Assembly: GCF_002099425.1 (NCBI RefSeq)
Contig: NW_018343990.1
Location: 3,758,501 to 3,822,500, forward strand
Reading direction: 5' to 3'
Length of the DNA stretch: 64,000 bases
DNA from: Phascolarctos cinereus
Lineage: Eukaryota; Chordata; Mammalia; Diprotodontia; Phascolarctidae
In this document: in pieces, positions 53,602-62,850 of the stretch
Numbering within the stretch: the first letter of the stretch is position 1
Layout: every line of letters begins with the position of its first letter
Program-made: the position numbers and the translations under genes
The notes under the pieces: generated by a model
What the model was told of the DNA's origin: nothing
The model's database searches: none
Seen by the model: only the letters and a program-made list of their open reading frames with translations

Positions 53602-54706
53602 ATTTGGCTAATTCTACTTTTTAACAAGTTCTTTTCTTCAGTATTTTTGTGCCTCTTTTACCAAGCTGTTAGTTTTCTTTTCATAATTTTCTTGCATTAA
53701 TATCTTTCCTCCCCACCCCCAATTTTTCCTCTCCTACCCTTAGCTCTTCCAGAAATTCTTGTTGGGTTTGTGTCCAATTACCATTTTTCTTTTCTTTGCT
53801 TGTAGCTGTTTTTACATTATCATCTTCTGAGTTTGCATTTTAGTCTCCTCTGCCAATGCCTTTTATGGTCAGGATCTTTTTGTTGTTGTTGCTTACTTTT
53901 TCCAGCCTTTTTTTTTTTTTACTTCAAACTTTATGTTTAAGTTGGGCTCTCCTCATCTGTGGGGTGGGGAGGCCCTGTCCTAAACTTCAGGCTTTTTATG
54001 TTGCTATTTTCAGAGCTAGTTCTTGGGGTCTTCTACAAGTTTTCAATGCTTCCAAAATGGTAGTATCCATGGAGAAATGTGGTCACTACCTTCCTGTTCT
54101 GCGCTCTGTTCTTTACCTAGGAAGGGTCAATGTTCCTCTGCAGCTGCCCGTGCTAGTGCTCCTCTTAGCCCTGAAACTTTGACCAGATCTGCTTTCCTGC
54201 AGCCACAAGCACTAGTGCTCCTTTCTGCCTTGGAAGTGCAACCAGATCCCCTGCTCCCTTGTGACTGACCAAAAACACTCGTCCCTTCCCTGGACCTGTG
54301 ACTCAGAACTGCAATCCAGAACTTCATGCGGGCGTTAGAGTTGCCAATCAACACCAGCTATACTTAACACCAGCAAAGGGTCCCCTATCATTCAATCACC
54401 TTGCTGCCTCTGGGCTGAGAGCTCCTGCAGCTGTTGCTGATACTGCTGTTGTAGCCACCTCCAAAGCCAGCTGCTGGTGTTGCTGCTTGGGTGCTCTTGA
54501 CTGGCCACCACCCTGCTTTTACCGATGTTACCAAACTCCCAAGTTTTCTTAGGTTTGAAATGTGTCTCCTCCTGATTTTTGTTGGTTCTGCTGCTCCAAA
54601 ATGTGATTTGGGGCTATTTTAAATGTTTGGAGGGGAATGCTGAAAGAGTTCAGCTAGGTTGCTGCTTCTAGTCCACCATCTTGGTTCAGCCTTTCCAATT
54701 AGAGCT

Positions 54707-55529
54707 ATGAAAATTTACTTTGATTTTGAAATCAAATTTTGACCATGCTATGGTTTGATTTTCTTTTCTCCTTACAAATCTCTTCCCTGGATATAAGGCT
54801 ATTAAAGGATCAGTTTTACATTTCACAGGCACATTTGAATGATTTAAAGCCCTATTTTTAAATGTATTTTTATCTTTCCATCTCCTTATTTTTTTATTCC
54901 TTAGGTGAAGTTCTAGTCTCCACTAATGCTTAACCAGCCATTAGCTTTTATTAGTAGAACTAAAACGAATGACACTAATGTGAACAGCATAAAACTTTGA
55001 CCTACTTTTATTAGATAAAGGAGAGTGGGCCATTTAGGGTCGGTTAAGTTTTTCTAATTTACTTTGTCTGTTAAAATAGTGATATTTTCTTAACATGTTC
55101 TAGAAATATTGTTGGTGCTTAGCTCTTTTTTGAGAGAAGCAATGCACCAATACCCATGACACGCTTATTAATTTGCTGTTCAAAAGAAGCAAAATTCATT
55201 TTTTATGAATGGGGCATTAGGGATAGGGGTGAGGATGAAAACTGAGTGAAGAAGAAAAGAGGGAATGGAATCAGGTGAACTAAAAATGCCTTCCTTGTGT
55301 TAAAAGCTACATTCCTTATATTTCCAAGTGACATGTATTGATCAGGGCTGAGGTGAGAGGTTAATCTTCAACTGTTTTAGTATTTAAACCATTTTCAATA
55401 TTGTTACTATTTTTACTTATTATTCCAAACATGTAAATGTAGTTATATGATCAAACTCAATTAACTTGGGTTGTGACAAATAAGTATTTTCTCTGCTCGC
55501 ATGTGTGTACATATATATGCATTTATATG
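54707..55529. other. About 0.8 kb of repeat-free DNA
   Basis: AT-rich and without recognisable repeats. It contains TAAT-core clusters such as GCCATTAGCTTTTATTAGTAG and CTTATTAATTTGCTG. No gene. Confidence 0.35.
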
Positions 55530-55565
55530 AGAGAGAAAGAGAGACAGAGATAGAGACAGAGAGAC

Positions 55566-55622
<57 letters not shown>
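55530..55622. repeat. Compound (GA)n-(GACA)n-(CA)n microsatellite
   Basis: GAGAGAAAGAGAGACAGAGA passes into GACAGACAGACA units (about 55570-55594) and then about 14 CA units. It gives open frames on both strands of no coding value. Confidence 0.95.
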
Positions 55623-55625
<3 letters not shown>

Positions 55626-57555
55626 CCTACACTGGCCTTTTAGAATGTCATTACTCTAAAACCCTGCCTAAGTTCCTAATTATGGAATGGAAAGAACTAC
55701 CACTCAGCAATTGAAAAAGAATAGTACAAAATTACAAAGAACAAAGTTGGATCCAAAGAAGAGATATGAAAAGACACTTCCCCTCACTCGTTTGGAGAGA
55801 TAATGGGTCCATAGCTGAGTAACATTGCTTATGTGGTCAAATTTTTCAAAATATATTGATTGATCTAACTAAATTTAGCTACTTCTTTAAAAAAAAACAA
55901 AGTTATAAGAGATTGCTGAAGGCAGAGAGGAGATCCCAGGGGAAATCTAGGCAGTAGAAAAACAAAAGACCAATAAAAATCTATTAAAAAGAAAGCTATC
56001 TTCTACACGTAACTTTGAGCATCACAGTCCTCTAAAATCCTGCCTAAATTCCCAATTATGGACATGAATGGTCTTGAGCTAAATATGCTACCTCCCACAT
56101 CTCCTTTTTGGCCCTCTCTGGCTTCCTATCCTTCTTGGTTTTTCTTTCTCCTCCCTCTATTTCCTCCCTTCCTTTCATAAAACATGCTTCTGTCTTGCTC
56201 TCAGCTAGTTGTCAACTAGTCTTTCATAAGGTATAAGTTACAAGGATCCAGTGAGATAACGTATGTAGAAGTGCTTTGTAAAGCTTAAAATACTATATGC
56301 CTATTGTTAACAATATTAGTAATAATGTTTTAGCTGGTAGACCTTAAGGAGGTGTTTGCATTTTACTGGAATACTCCTGAAGATATAAATGTTTCATATT
56401 GAAACATTTAAAAGGAATGGGAGTTTGAATCTGAGGGGCTTTAACTTCTTCAACAGGATAGCACTTGTTATGTCCTTATCTACAAAAATTGATATCTGAG
56501 GAAGGGTTTATAGTCTTAGACTCCAGATTCATGATTTCCTTAAAAGGAAGAACTCAAAAGTAATTATTCCTAATCATAAAAAAAAATTGTTTGTTGTATG
56601 GTATAAGAGGTTTTTCCCTTCCTGGGTTTCTTACCAGGTTCTTTCCAACAAGACTGTTAGAGTCTGACAGCACACCAAGCCTAATATCAGTTTCTCCTCC
56701 TTACTTACGTTAAACATTAACTTTCTTGATGCATTTGAACAATCTTTTTTTTTTTTAATTTTTGTGGGAGTGGAGGAGGTGAGGAGGGAGGTTTGGTAAA
56801 GAAAAGGATGCATTGTTGTCTTTTAACTATGTACATGATGCATTTCTATTTTCTTCATTTCCTTCTCCCTCAGAATTTGTTTGCCTAATTCTTTGATAGC
56901 TCTCTGGACTTTTTTTTTTTTTGGTGATTCTTTAGTCACTTCAGCCCTTATACTTTTTTTTAATTTCCTTACTTTTTTTTGTCATTTCATCTTTTTCTAT
57001 CCAGTTCCATTCCACCCCCTTTTTGTTGTCTATAGTTCCCTCCCAGCCTTCACAACCTTTCTGAATAGGAAAAATGAATATTATTGGTAGACAAAGGTGC
57101 TTGAAAAGGTTTAATAGCCTGATCCTGTGATACAGAAATAAAGCCTCCTGCCTCATCACAGCACTTCTTCCCCCTACCCCAAGCCTTGCATAAAAGAATG
57201 ATCTATTGGGTGTGAATCTGAGAATCAACAAGTAAATATGATCCAATGGACCTTGGCCAGGCTTAATTCAAGCTTTCTAGATAACCAGCAACTGCACCTT
57301 TGGTCATAAGTGTGGCAGCCAATCAGTCTCATAATAGCTGTCAATCTTCCTTGACTAGTTGACTCCATTTCTATTTGTTGTATTTGACTCAAATGACAAA
57401 GACGTTATTGCTGAGAAATGGAGCCCTTTCTGCTATAGGTACTGCAGAATTTAAGTTTTTTTGCACCTAAAATCCTTCTCTTCTTACAAAGAAAGCATTG
57501 AAATTGGCCTAGTCATGCTGAATAGTAGCTGCCTGAATGGTATGATTTCAAGCTG
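55623..57555. other. About 1.9 kb of repeat-poor DNA
   Basis: A weak THER1-like tail at 56215-56325 (GGATCCAGTGAGATAACGTA, GAAGTGCTTTGTAAAGCTTA). A small local duplication at 55654-55686 and 56030-56062. The 101-codon minus-strand open frame at 56941-57246 has no domain. T-runs near 56745 and 56912. Confidence 0.4.
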
Positions 57556-57606
57556 GATAATAATAATAATGATGATAATAAATAATGATGATGATGATTA
57601 ATAATA
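57556..57606. repeat. (ATA/ATG)n trinucleotide tract
   Basis: GATAATAATAATAATGATG then AATAATGATGATGATGATTA; an imperfect trinucleotide repeat. Confidence 0.88.
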
Positions 57607-57734
57607 AAGTAAAATAAAGGTGCCACATCTCTCTCAAATATTTAAACCTTTTTATTACAGAAGAGATTTACAATGCAAATATCCCTATGATAGTTAACAT
57701 ACTGACTTAAATTTACAATAAAAAAACCCAGCAC

Positions 57735-57890
57735 ATTGACATAGCACTTTAAATCTTCCTTTAAAAAAATGAAAATGATGTAGCAGGGCAAATACGAGTA
57801 TTTTCGTTTTCCAGTTTAGGAAACTGAGTCTCAGAGAAATTAAATATTTACACAGGTTCATACGCTTATGATTGATGATAAATTTTACCC
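57735..57890 (-). mobile_element. MIR relic
   Basis: GACATAGCACTTTAAATCTT, GTTTAGGAAACTGAGTCTCA and TTACACAGGTTCATACGCTT in antisense order. Confidence 0.6.
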
Positions 57891-58029
57891 ATGCTAAAGG
57901 AAGGCTTGGTTTTGTTGATGTTTAAATTTAGGTTCATAATAAATCATGCAAAATGCTCATAGCTGATAAAAAAAATCTTTCTCCTACATAGATGCTTGTT
58001 GCAAACTGCCTTAGATAATTGTGTCTTTT

Positions 58030-58425
58030 CTTCGGAATTTGTCAGTCCCTTAAGGGTATGGATTATATATTGTGTGCTCCTGGGAGCCTTACAACATTTA
58101 ATAATAATTGCTAGCATTTATATAGTGCCTGCTATGTGCCTGGCCTTGTGCAAAGTGTTTTACAAATATTGTCTCACTTGATCCTTACCACTAATCCTGG
58201 GAGGTGGGTGCTCCCCATTTTACAGTTGAGGAAACTTAGGTGAACAGAGATTAAGTGAATTGTTCAAGATCATATAAGCAGTAAGTGTCTGAGACCAAAT
58301 TTGAACTCAGGTCTTCCAGAATCCATGCACTCTTCCAAAGTGACAACGAGCTGCTCTTAGGACAAAGCCTTGAACATAATATGCACTCAGTAAGTGTTGA
58401 AATAATGTATTTTGCAACTATTTAT
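58030..58425 (+). mobile_element. L2 3' end split by THER1/MIR
   Basis: CCCTTAAGGGTATGGATTAT and TGTGTGCTCCTGGGAGCCTT (58048-58090) resume after the SINE as AAAGCCTTGAACATAATATG and CACTCAGTAAGTGTTG (58363-58402), reconstructing the usual L2 3' end order. Confidence 0.55.
58095..58350 (-). mobile_element. THER1/MIR-type SINE, near full length
   Basis: ATTGCTAGCATTTATATAGT, AAAGTGTTTTACAAATATTG, CATTTTACAGTTGAGGAAAC, GTGTCTGAGACCAAATTTGA, ACTCAGGTCTTCCAGAATCC in antisense order. Confidence 0.8.
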
Positions 58426-58559
58426 TTATTGCCTGTGAGTGGAGAGTATTCTACTGGGTGCTGAAGGGACAAATCAATGATTAATTGAGTAATTGAACCT
58501 TTTCCTGACAATAACCTGTGAAAACAATGAATTTTTATCTACGTGAGCATATGTGTATG

Positions 58560-58745
58560 AATGTAACACTGAGACTAGGAAGGGACTTTAGGGGTCATCT
58601 AATCCAATCCCTCCTTTTAAAAATGAGGTAACGGAGTCCCAAAGTGAACAATCAACTTGTTCAAGGTCATATAGTCAGTAAGTAATGAAGTCCCATAACT
58701 CTAAATTCATTGTTCCATATTTAGCATTCTATCCACGGCATAGTG
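58560..58745 (-). mobile_element. MIR relic
   Basis: AGACTAGGAAGGGACTTTAG, GGGGTCATCTAATCCAATCC, AAATGAGGTAACGGAGTCCC, AACTTGTTCAAGGTCATATA. Confidence 0.72.
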
Positions 58746-58854
58746 TTTGCTAGTCAATCTAGCCAATGTGTTAATATGTCTTATATTTAAAGAATAGTAC
58801 ATAGATATTGACTCGGTGCTCCCTCTGTACTCTAAAAGTACTTCAAAGAGCAAA

Positions 58855-58925
58855 TAAACCAACAAACAGTCATTAAGCGCCTACTGTATATCAGATAATG
58901 TGCTAAGATCTGGGGATCATAATAA
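58855..58925 (-). mobile_element. L2 3'-end fragment
   Basis: CAGTCATTAAGCGCCTACTG and TATATCAGATAATGTGCTAA, then GATCTGGGGATCATAATAAT. Confidence 0.65.
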
Positions 58926-59279
58926 TAACGTTAGCTATAGCATTTATATAACATATAAAATTTGCAAGCTTCTGCAGTCAACATCAATCCTTTTGGTGAT
59001 TCCTGTTACCAAGGGTTTAGAATGTATTTGTATTACAAGCAAGAGGCACACTGGCATCTCAAGTCTACTGATCATCTCCATCTATTAAATAGGAATCAAA
59101 AGTAAAGTACTAAGCACTAACTTAGTACTGGGGGAACTGTCCAGAAATAAGTGTTAAGAGGATCATTAGAGGGCATGGAACTAGATGGGGTCAGCCAGCT
59201 AACATGTTTTGAAAGGGGTGAATCTGGAGCAGCAATGTCAAAGAAAGGGAGGAAAAAAACAGAAAGAAAATAATGAAAC
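58926..59279. other. Unassigned spacer
   Basis: No gene or repeat recognised. Confidence 0.35.
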
Positions 59280-60430
59280 AGTCATTTCTCCTCGTGTGTT
59301 CCTGATGTACCGAAGATTTATTTTAACTAAAAAGGATCAGCCCTATGCCTGCAGATGTTGTGAGTCTGATTGCAAATGACTTTGCGTGTTACAGATGCTA
59401 AATGGGGGCCAACTTATTTTCCTATTTAGATCCAGTGTCTAGTGGTTTATTGATCAGCTCCGTGGGGTACTCATTTGGTCTCCTCACCCACAGACCCTGC
59501 AGCACATAAATCAAGCAGGGTTTATAAATAACAAAAGATTGCTTTGATCAGAATCAGCTGATAAATTACTCCCTGCCCAGAGATAAAGAAGGATGGTTTT
59601 AGTCATGTAAAAATTGTAAATATGTCTTTCTCCTGTCTCTTTTGTTGTTCTCCTGCCAAATACATCTTCATAAAAGAAAAAAAGAATAGAAAGGGCCTAT
59701 CTATTTTCCTTGCCACCCACCCTAACTTTTTGGGTGCATCAGGTCTCATTCATTTGATTTGGGTTTATCATGGGCATGCCAACAAGGGGGAGGGTCCTGG
59801 GTCCCTTCCTATGGGCTCTCTCTCATCATTTCAGGTTCTCTCTTTTGGAGAGGGCTCTCAAACTATGGAGCATCTTGTGATACTCAGTGGGAAGGGAATG
59901 CCCCACCCCTCTTCCCCAGCCATTTCATTTTGACTACAACTGTCAAAGGGAAAGGCATCTCCGAGTGAGATGAGGGAATGAATTGGCCCTGATGCTTTTT
60001 GTCCCCCAGCCTCGATGCTCAGTAGGAAGGGCCGAGAGAGCCACGTGCCCCTATCTAACCCTTTACCTCCATCAGATGATTACTTCGGCAGCTCAGCTGT
60101 GTTATTGAGACATTTCAGCGTGAAATTTGTTTTTCCTCACTGAACTTTAAGCGGAATTTCAAGTGCCAAGTCTCCAAAGCCAAGTGGGGCTATTAAGAGA
60201 TAATTACTAATTATGCTAATTTGAGAAGTTGCTGTTATTTCTTTCCCTGGTCATTTTCATCCTTGCCTAAGAGAACATTTAGTGTTAATAACCTTTCCTT
60301 CCTAAGTGTTTGGTGGAGGACAATATGTCCTAAACCTGGACATACATTACAGTTAATCAAGAAATGGGTCTGATTTTAAAAACTCTTTTAGAGAAGCTTG
60401 TGCCCTTCAAATTAATGACTTATGTTAATG
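59280..60430. promoter_or_regulatory. Candidate conserved noncoding element (possible enhancer)
   Basis: About 1.15 kb without any recognisable repeat, and GC-richer than its surroundings. It holds several motifs that bind developmental transcription factors: CTTTGATCA (59542-59550, TCF/LEF-like), CAGCTG E-boxes near 59556 and 60096, CACGTG (60042-60047), a cluster GATAATTACTAATTATGCTA (60200-60219) of TAAT cores and an octamer-like ATGCTAAT, and AGGACA-ATA-TGTCCT (60317-60331). The motifs are seen; enhancer function and conservation are inference. Confidence 0.4.
60317..60331. promoter_or_regulatory. Perfect IR3 palindrome, steroid-receptor-like
   Basis: AGGACA, a 3-base spacer ATA, then TGTCCT is an exact inverted repeat. 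It has the geometry of glucocorticoid/androgen-type receptor elements (AGAACA-nnn-TGTTCT), one base different in each half. Motif only; binding is not shown. Confidence 0.4.
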
Positions 60431-62002
60431 TTTACTTGTGATGTTAATTTTTTCTTTCTTTTCTTTCTCATCCAAATACCCTGTCATAAGAGAGTTAATA
60501 GCTTGTCAAGTATATTGTCTCTGCGGTTCTAGCTCTCATCTGTGTACTGAATAAGAATAGTCAATAATAATTCTGGATATAAGTAATAAAATAAAATATT
60601 AAGCATGTATCTAGTATCCACAAGATAGATGACACTGTTTAAGTCTTCCTCCAGAATTTTCTTAGTTTTGAAAATGTATCATTCCTGTCTTCTAGGAGTT
60701 TACAATTTACTTGAGAAACAAGATTAGACTACAAAGAAAATGAAGATTAAAAATGAAATTAGATTTTATAGTGTTACATGAAATTAACATATAGCAACAC
60801 CTGAGTTTTGGTTGGGTCAATGAAAATTGGATAACTGAAAAACGTTTTGATACCTACATCAAAATAAAATTCAAAAGATAAATCATTATATGAGAGAACA
60901 TGTCCTGGAGCATGATTGCATGATGTAGATACTATTTTGCATGTATAATTCTCAGTCAGGAGATTTGGGGGCTTTGATTTCCAATTGCCTTCAAATTAAT
61001 GTCTGATCCATTTCTCTGAAAAACAAGCTTCATCAATGCAGCTGTAAAAAATAATGACTTCATGAGGGTTTAAAGAGAATTGACCAAGTAACAGTGGTTA
61101 AAATACAACCAACTCTTTGAATGAAAATTATTTAAAATCAAATTATTTTTATCTTAAGACACTAAACCTGTATATTCATTATTTATTTTCCCTCTCAAAT
61201 CAACCAATTTTGGTGCACTTTTATAAAATTAGACACATGGTAAAGTCTTATTGACACTGAATTCATGACCTTCTGGTATGCATCGCAATTGATATGTTTA
61301 GACAACTTGAAAATAATTGATTGAAAGTGATTACTCTAGTCAATCCACTTGTCTAAATGAAAAAAAAAGATGTTTGTCTTTTTCAATAAATGACTATTTG
61401 ATGGTGCATTATATATTTTATTATTATTTCCTTGTTTTTCTCACCTTATTCAATGGAGTTTGAGTTGAAATAGGTATAAGGACAGTCTCTTATCCTACTG
61501 TTTTTCTTTCATGTTTAATGTTCATTAAACTACAAGTGGATATAATGAGGATTTTTGTAATTTAATAAAATTATTGGGTTGTAAGCTCTTTTATGTAGGC
61601 TTACTGCAATCATCTTTGGAATAGCTGCAGTAGCAGATAAGATGACAGGCATGATAATGTAATGTATTTTACCCTCTTCCTTTTTAAATTTTTGCTAAAG
61701 TCTATATTTTGAGAACTTTTCATTTGACGTCATTTAGGTATTTTGACTACTTGATACAGTGATAACTATTAAAACCATCGTTCTTGAATTTTTATGGGTC
61801 AATGTTGTTTTCTGGAAATGCTGAAAAGTAGGTTTTGTCTGTGATAATGCTCTAATTCCAGAGTAGTTTACTTGCTGAATTCTCAAGGATATACTGGAGA
61901 CTGTATTTGTAGTATGGGAATTTATTGTCTGCTAGTTTATGAAGCTATTGGTGTATAATTATGGCCAAATAATTGTGTCTTTCAAGGTGTCCTGTAAGTA
62001 CT

Positions 62003-62005
<3 letters not shown>
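60431..62005. other. About 1.6 kb of repeat-free AT-rich DNA
   Basis: No recognisable repeats or genes. It includes TTGAAAATAATTGATTGAAA near 61308-61327 and other AT-rich homeodomain-like cores. Confidence 0.35.
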
Positions 62006-62063
<58 letters not shown>

Positions 62064-62103
62064 TCTCTCTCTCTCTCTCTCTTTCTGTTTCTCTCTCTCT
62101 CTT
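62006..62103. repeat. (CT)n microsatellite
   Basis: About 98 bp of nearly pure CT, with TTCTCT and TTTCTGTTT interruptions. On the minus strand it gives an open frame of alternating R and E residues. A mirror-repeat polypyrimidine tract like this can form triplex DNA. Confidence 0.95.
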
Positions 62104-62189
62104 TTCGTCTTTGGTGATATCTTGCACAGTTTCTACAGAGTGGTTGCTGTTGTCATATTGAAAATCACCAACACAAAAGAGCACATGCC

Positions 62190-62315
62190 AGGAATGACCG
62201 GAATTTATGTCCTCCCTTTGACATTTAAAAGAGTGTGACCTTTGGCCAGTAACTTAATCTGAGTTTCATTTTCCTAATAGACAAAATGAGAATTTTATGC
62301 CATAGGGTTGATCAC
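62190..62315 (+). mobile_element. MIR relic
   Basis: GACCTTTGGCCAGTAACTTA, ATCTGAGTTTCATTTTCCTA, AGACAAAATGAGAATTTT. Short and diverged. Confidence 0.5.
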
Positions 62316-62324
62316 ACAATAGCC

Positions 62325-62850
62325 AAGAATCATAGACAAGAGAGACCTCACCAATTTAACACTACTCATATATGACCAAGAATCAATCCCCTCTAAAACC
62401 CATGTGACAAGAGGTCATTTAGCTTTTGCTTGAAGACTTCTAACGATGAGAAACACACCAGCTCCTAAAGTAGTCCATTCCATTTTAGAATAGCTCTTAC
62501 TTTTGCGTTTGGTTGTTTGACTCATTTTGTTCGGTTTTGCTCTCCTTTGTATAAAGTCTACATTTGCCTCCTTTCAAGTTAGACTCAATGTTCTTAGCTT
62601 TGCCCCCTGTGGTCAAGCCGAACGACAGTATTCTATTCCTGAGACAGCCCTTTAAATATGTCAAGACCACTGTAATATTCCCATCTCCAGACTATACAAC
62701 CTCCTTTCCTTTAACTGATCCTTATATAGCATTATCTTCAAGCCTTTCATTTCATTTCCTCTGGATGCTCTCCAATTTGTAAATCATCCTTTTTAAAATG
62801 TGGTATCCAGAACAGATGAGAAATGATGAGAAATAATGTTCTCTACATGA
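62325..62850 (+). mobile_element. L3/CR1 LINE 3' region
   Basis: In order: TTTTGCTTGAAGACTTCTAA, AGTAGTCCATTCCATTTTAG, AATAGCTCTTACTTTTGCG, TTGCCCCCTGTGGTCAAGCC, GAGACAGCCCTTTAAATATG, TCTGGATGCTCTCCAATTTG, then AATGTGGTATCCAGAACAGA. This is the mammalian L3/CR1 3' region, among the oldest LINEs in the window. Its open frame (62564-62782) is not a host gene. Confidence 0.85.

Larger units (their letters stand above)
50724..54696 (-). mobile_element. L1 LINE with both ends but a large internal ORF2 deletion
   Basis: Minus-strand order: 5' UTR (about 54696-53950, starting near CTGAACCAAGATGGTGG); ORF1 coiled-coil side (about 53900-53250); ORF1 C-terminal part at 52891-53238 with IERVHQSPSKRDPQMKIPRN and KEKIWQATRKKQ, matching the L1 ORF1p RNA-binding region; the start of ORF2 endonuclease with KAKIDLIKRVN (about 51935-51965); a jump near 51885; then the ORF2 C-terminus and 3' UTR to 50724. 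Most of the endonuclease and all of the reverse transcriptase are absent. Flanking AATTAGAGCT (50714-50723 and 54697-54706) is a perfect 10-bp target duplication. Both ORFs are broken. Confidence 0.88.

Noticed and set aside
60030-60060. CpG-island promoter around the CACGTG site
   Set aside because: Only a few CpGs occur here and no start-site architecture is visible, so it is kept only as part of a candidate noncoding element.
61945-62184. RE-repeat protein on the minus strand
   Set aside because: Translation of the (CT)n microsatellite.
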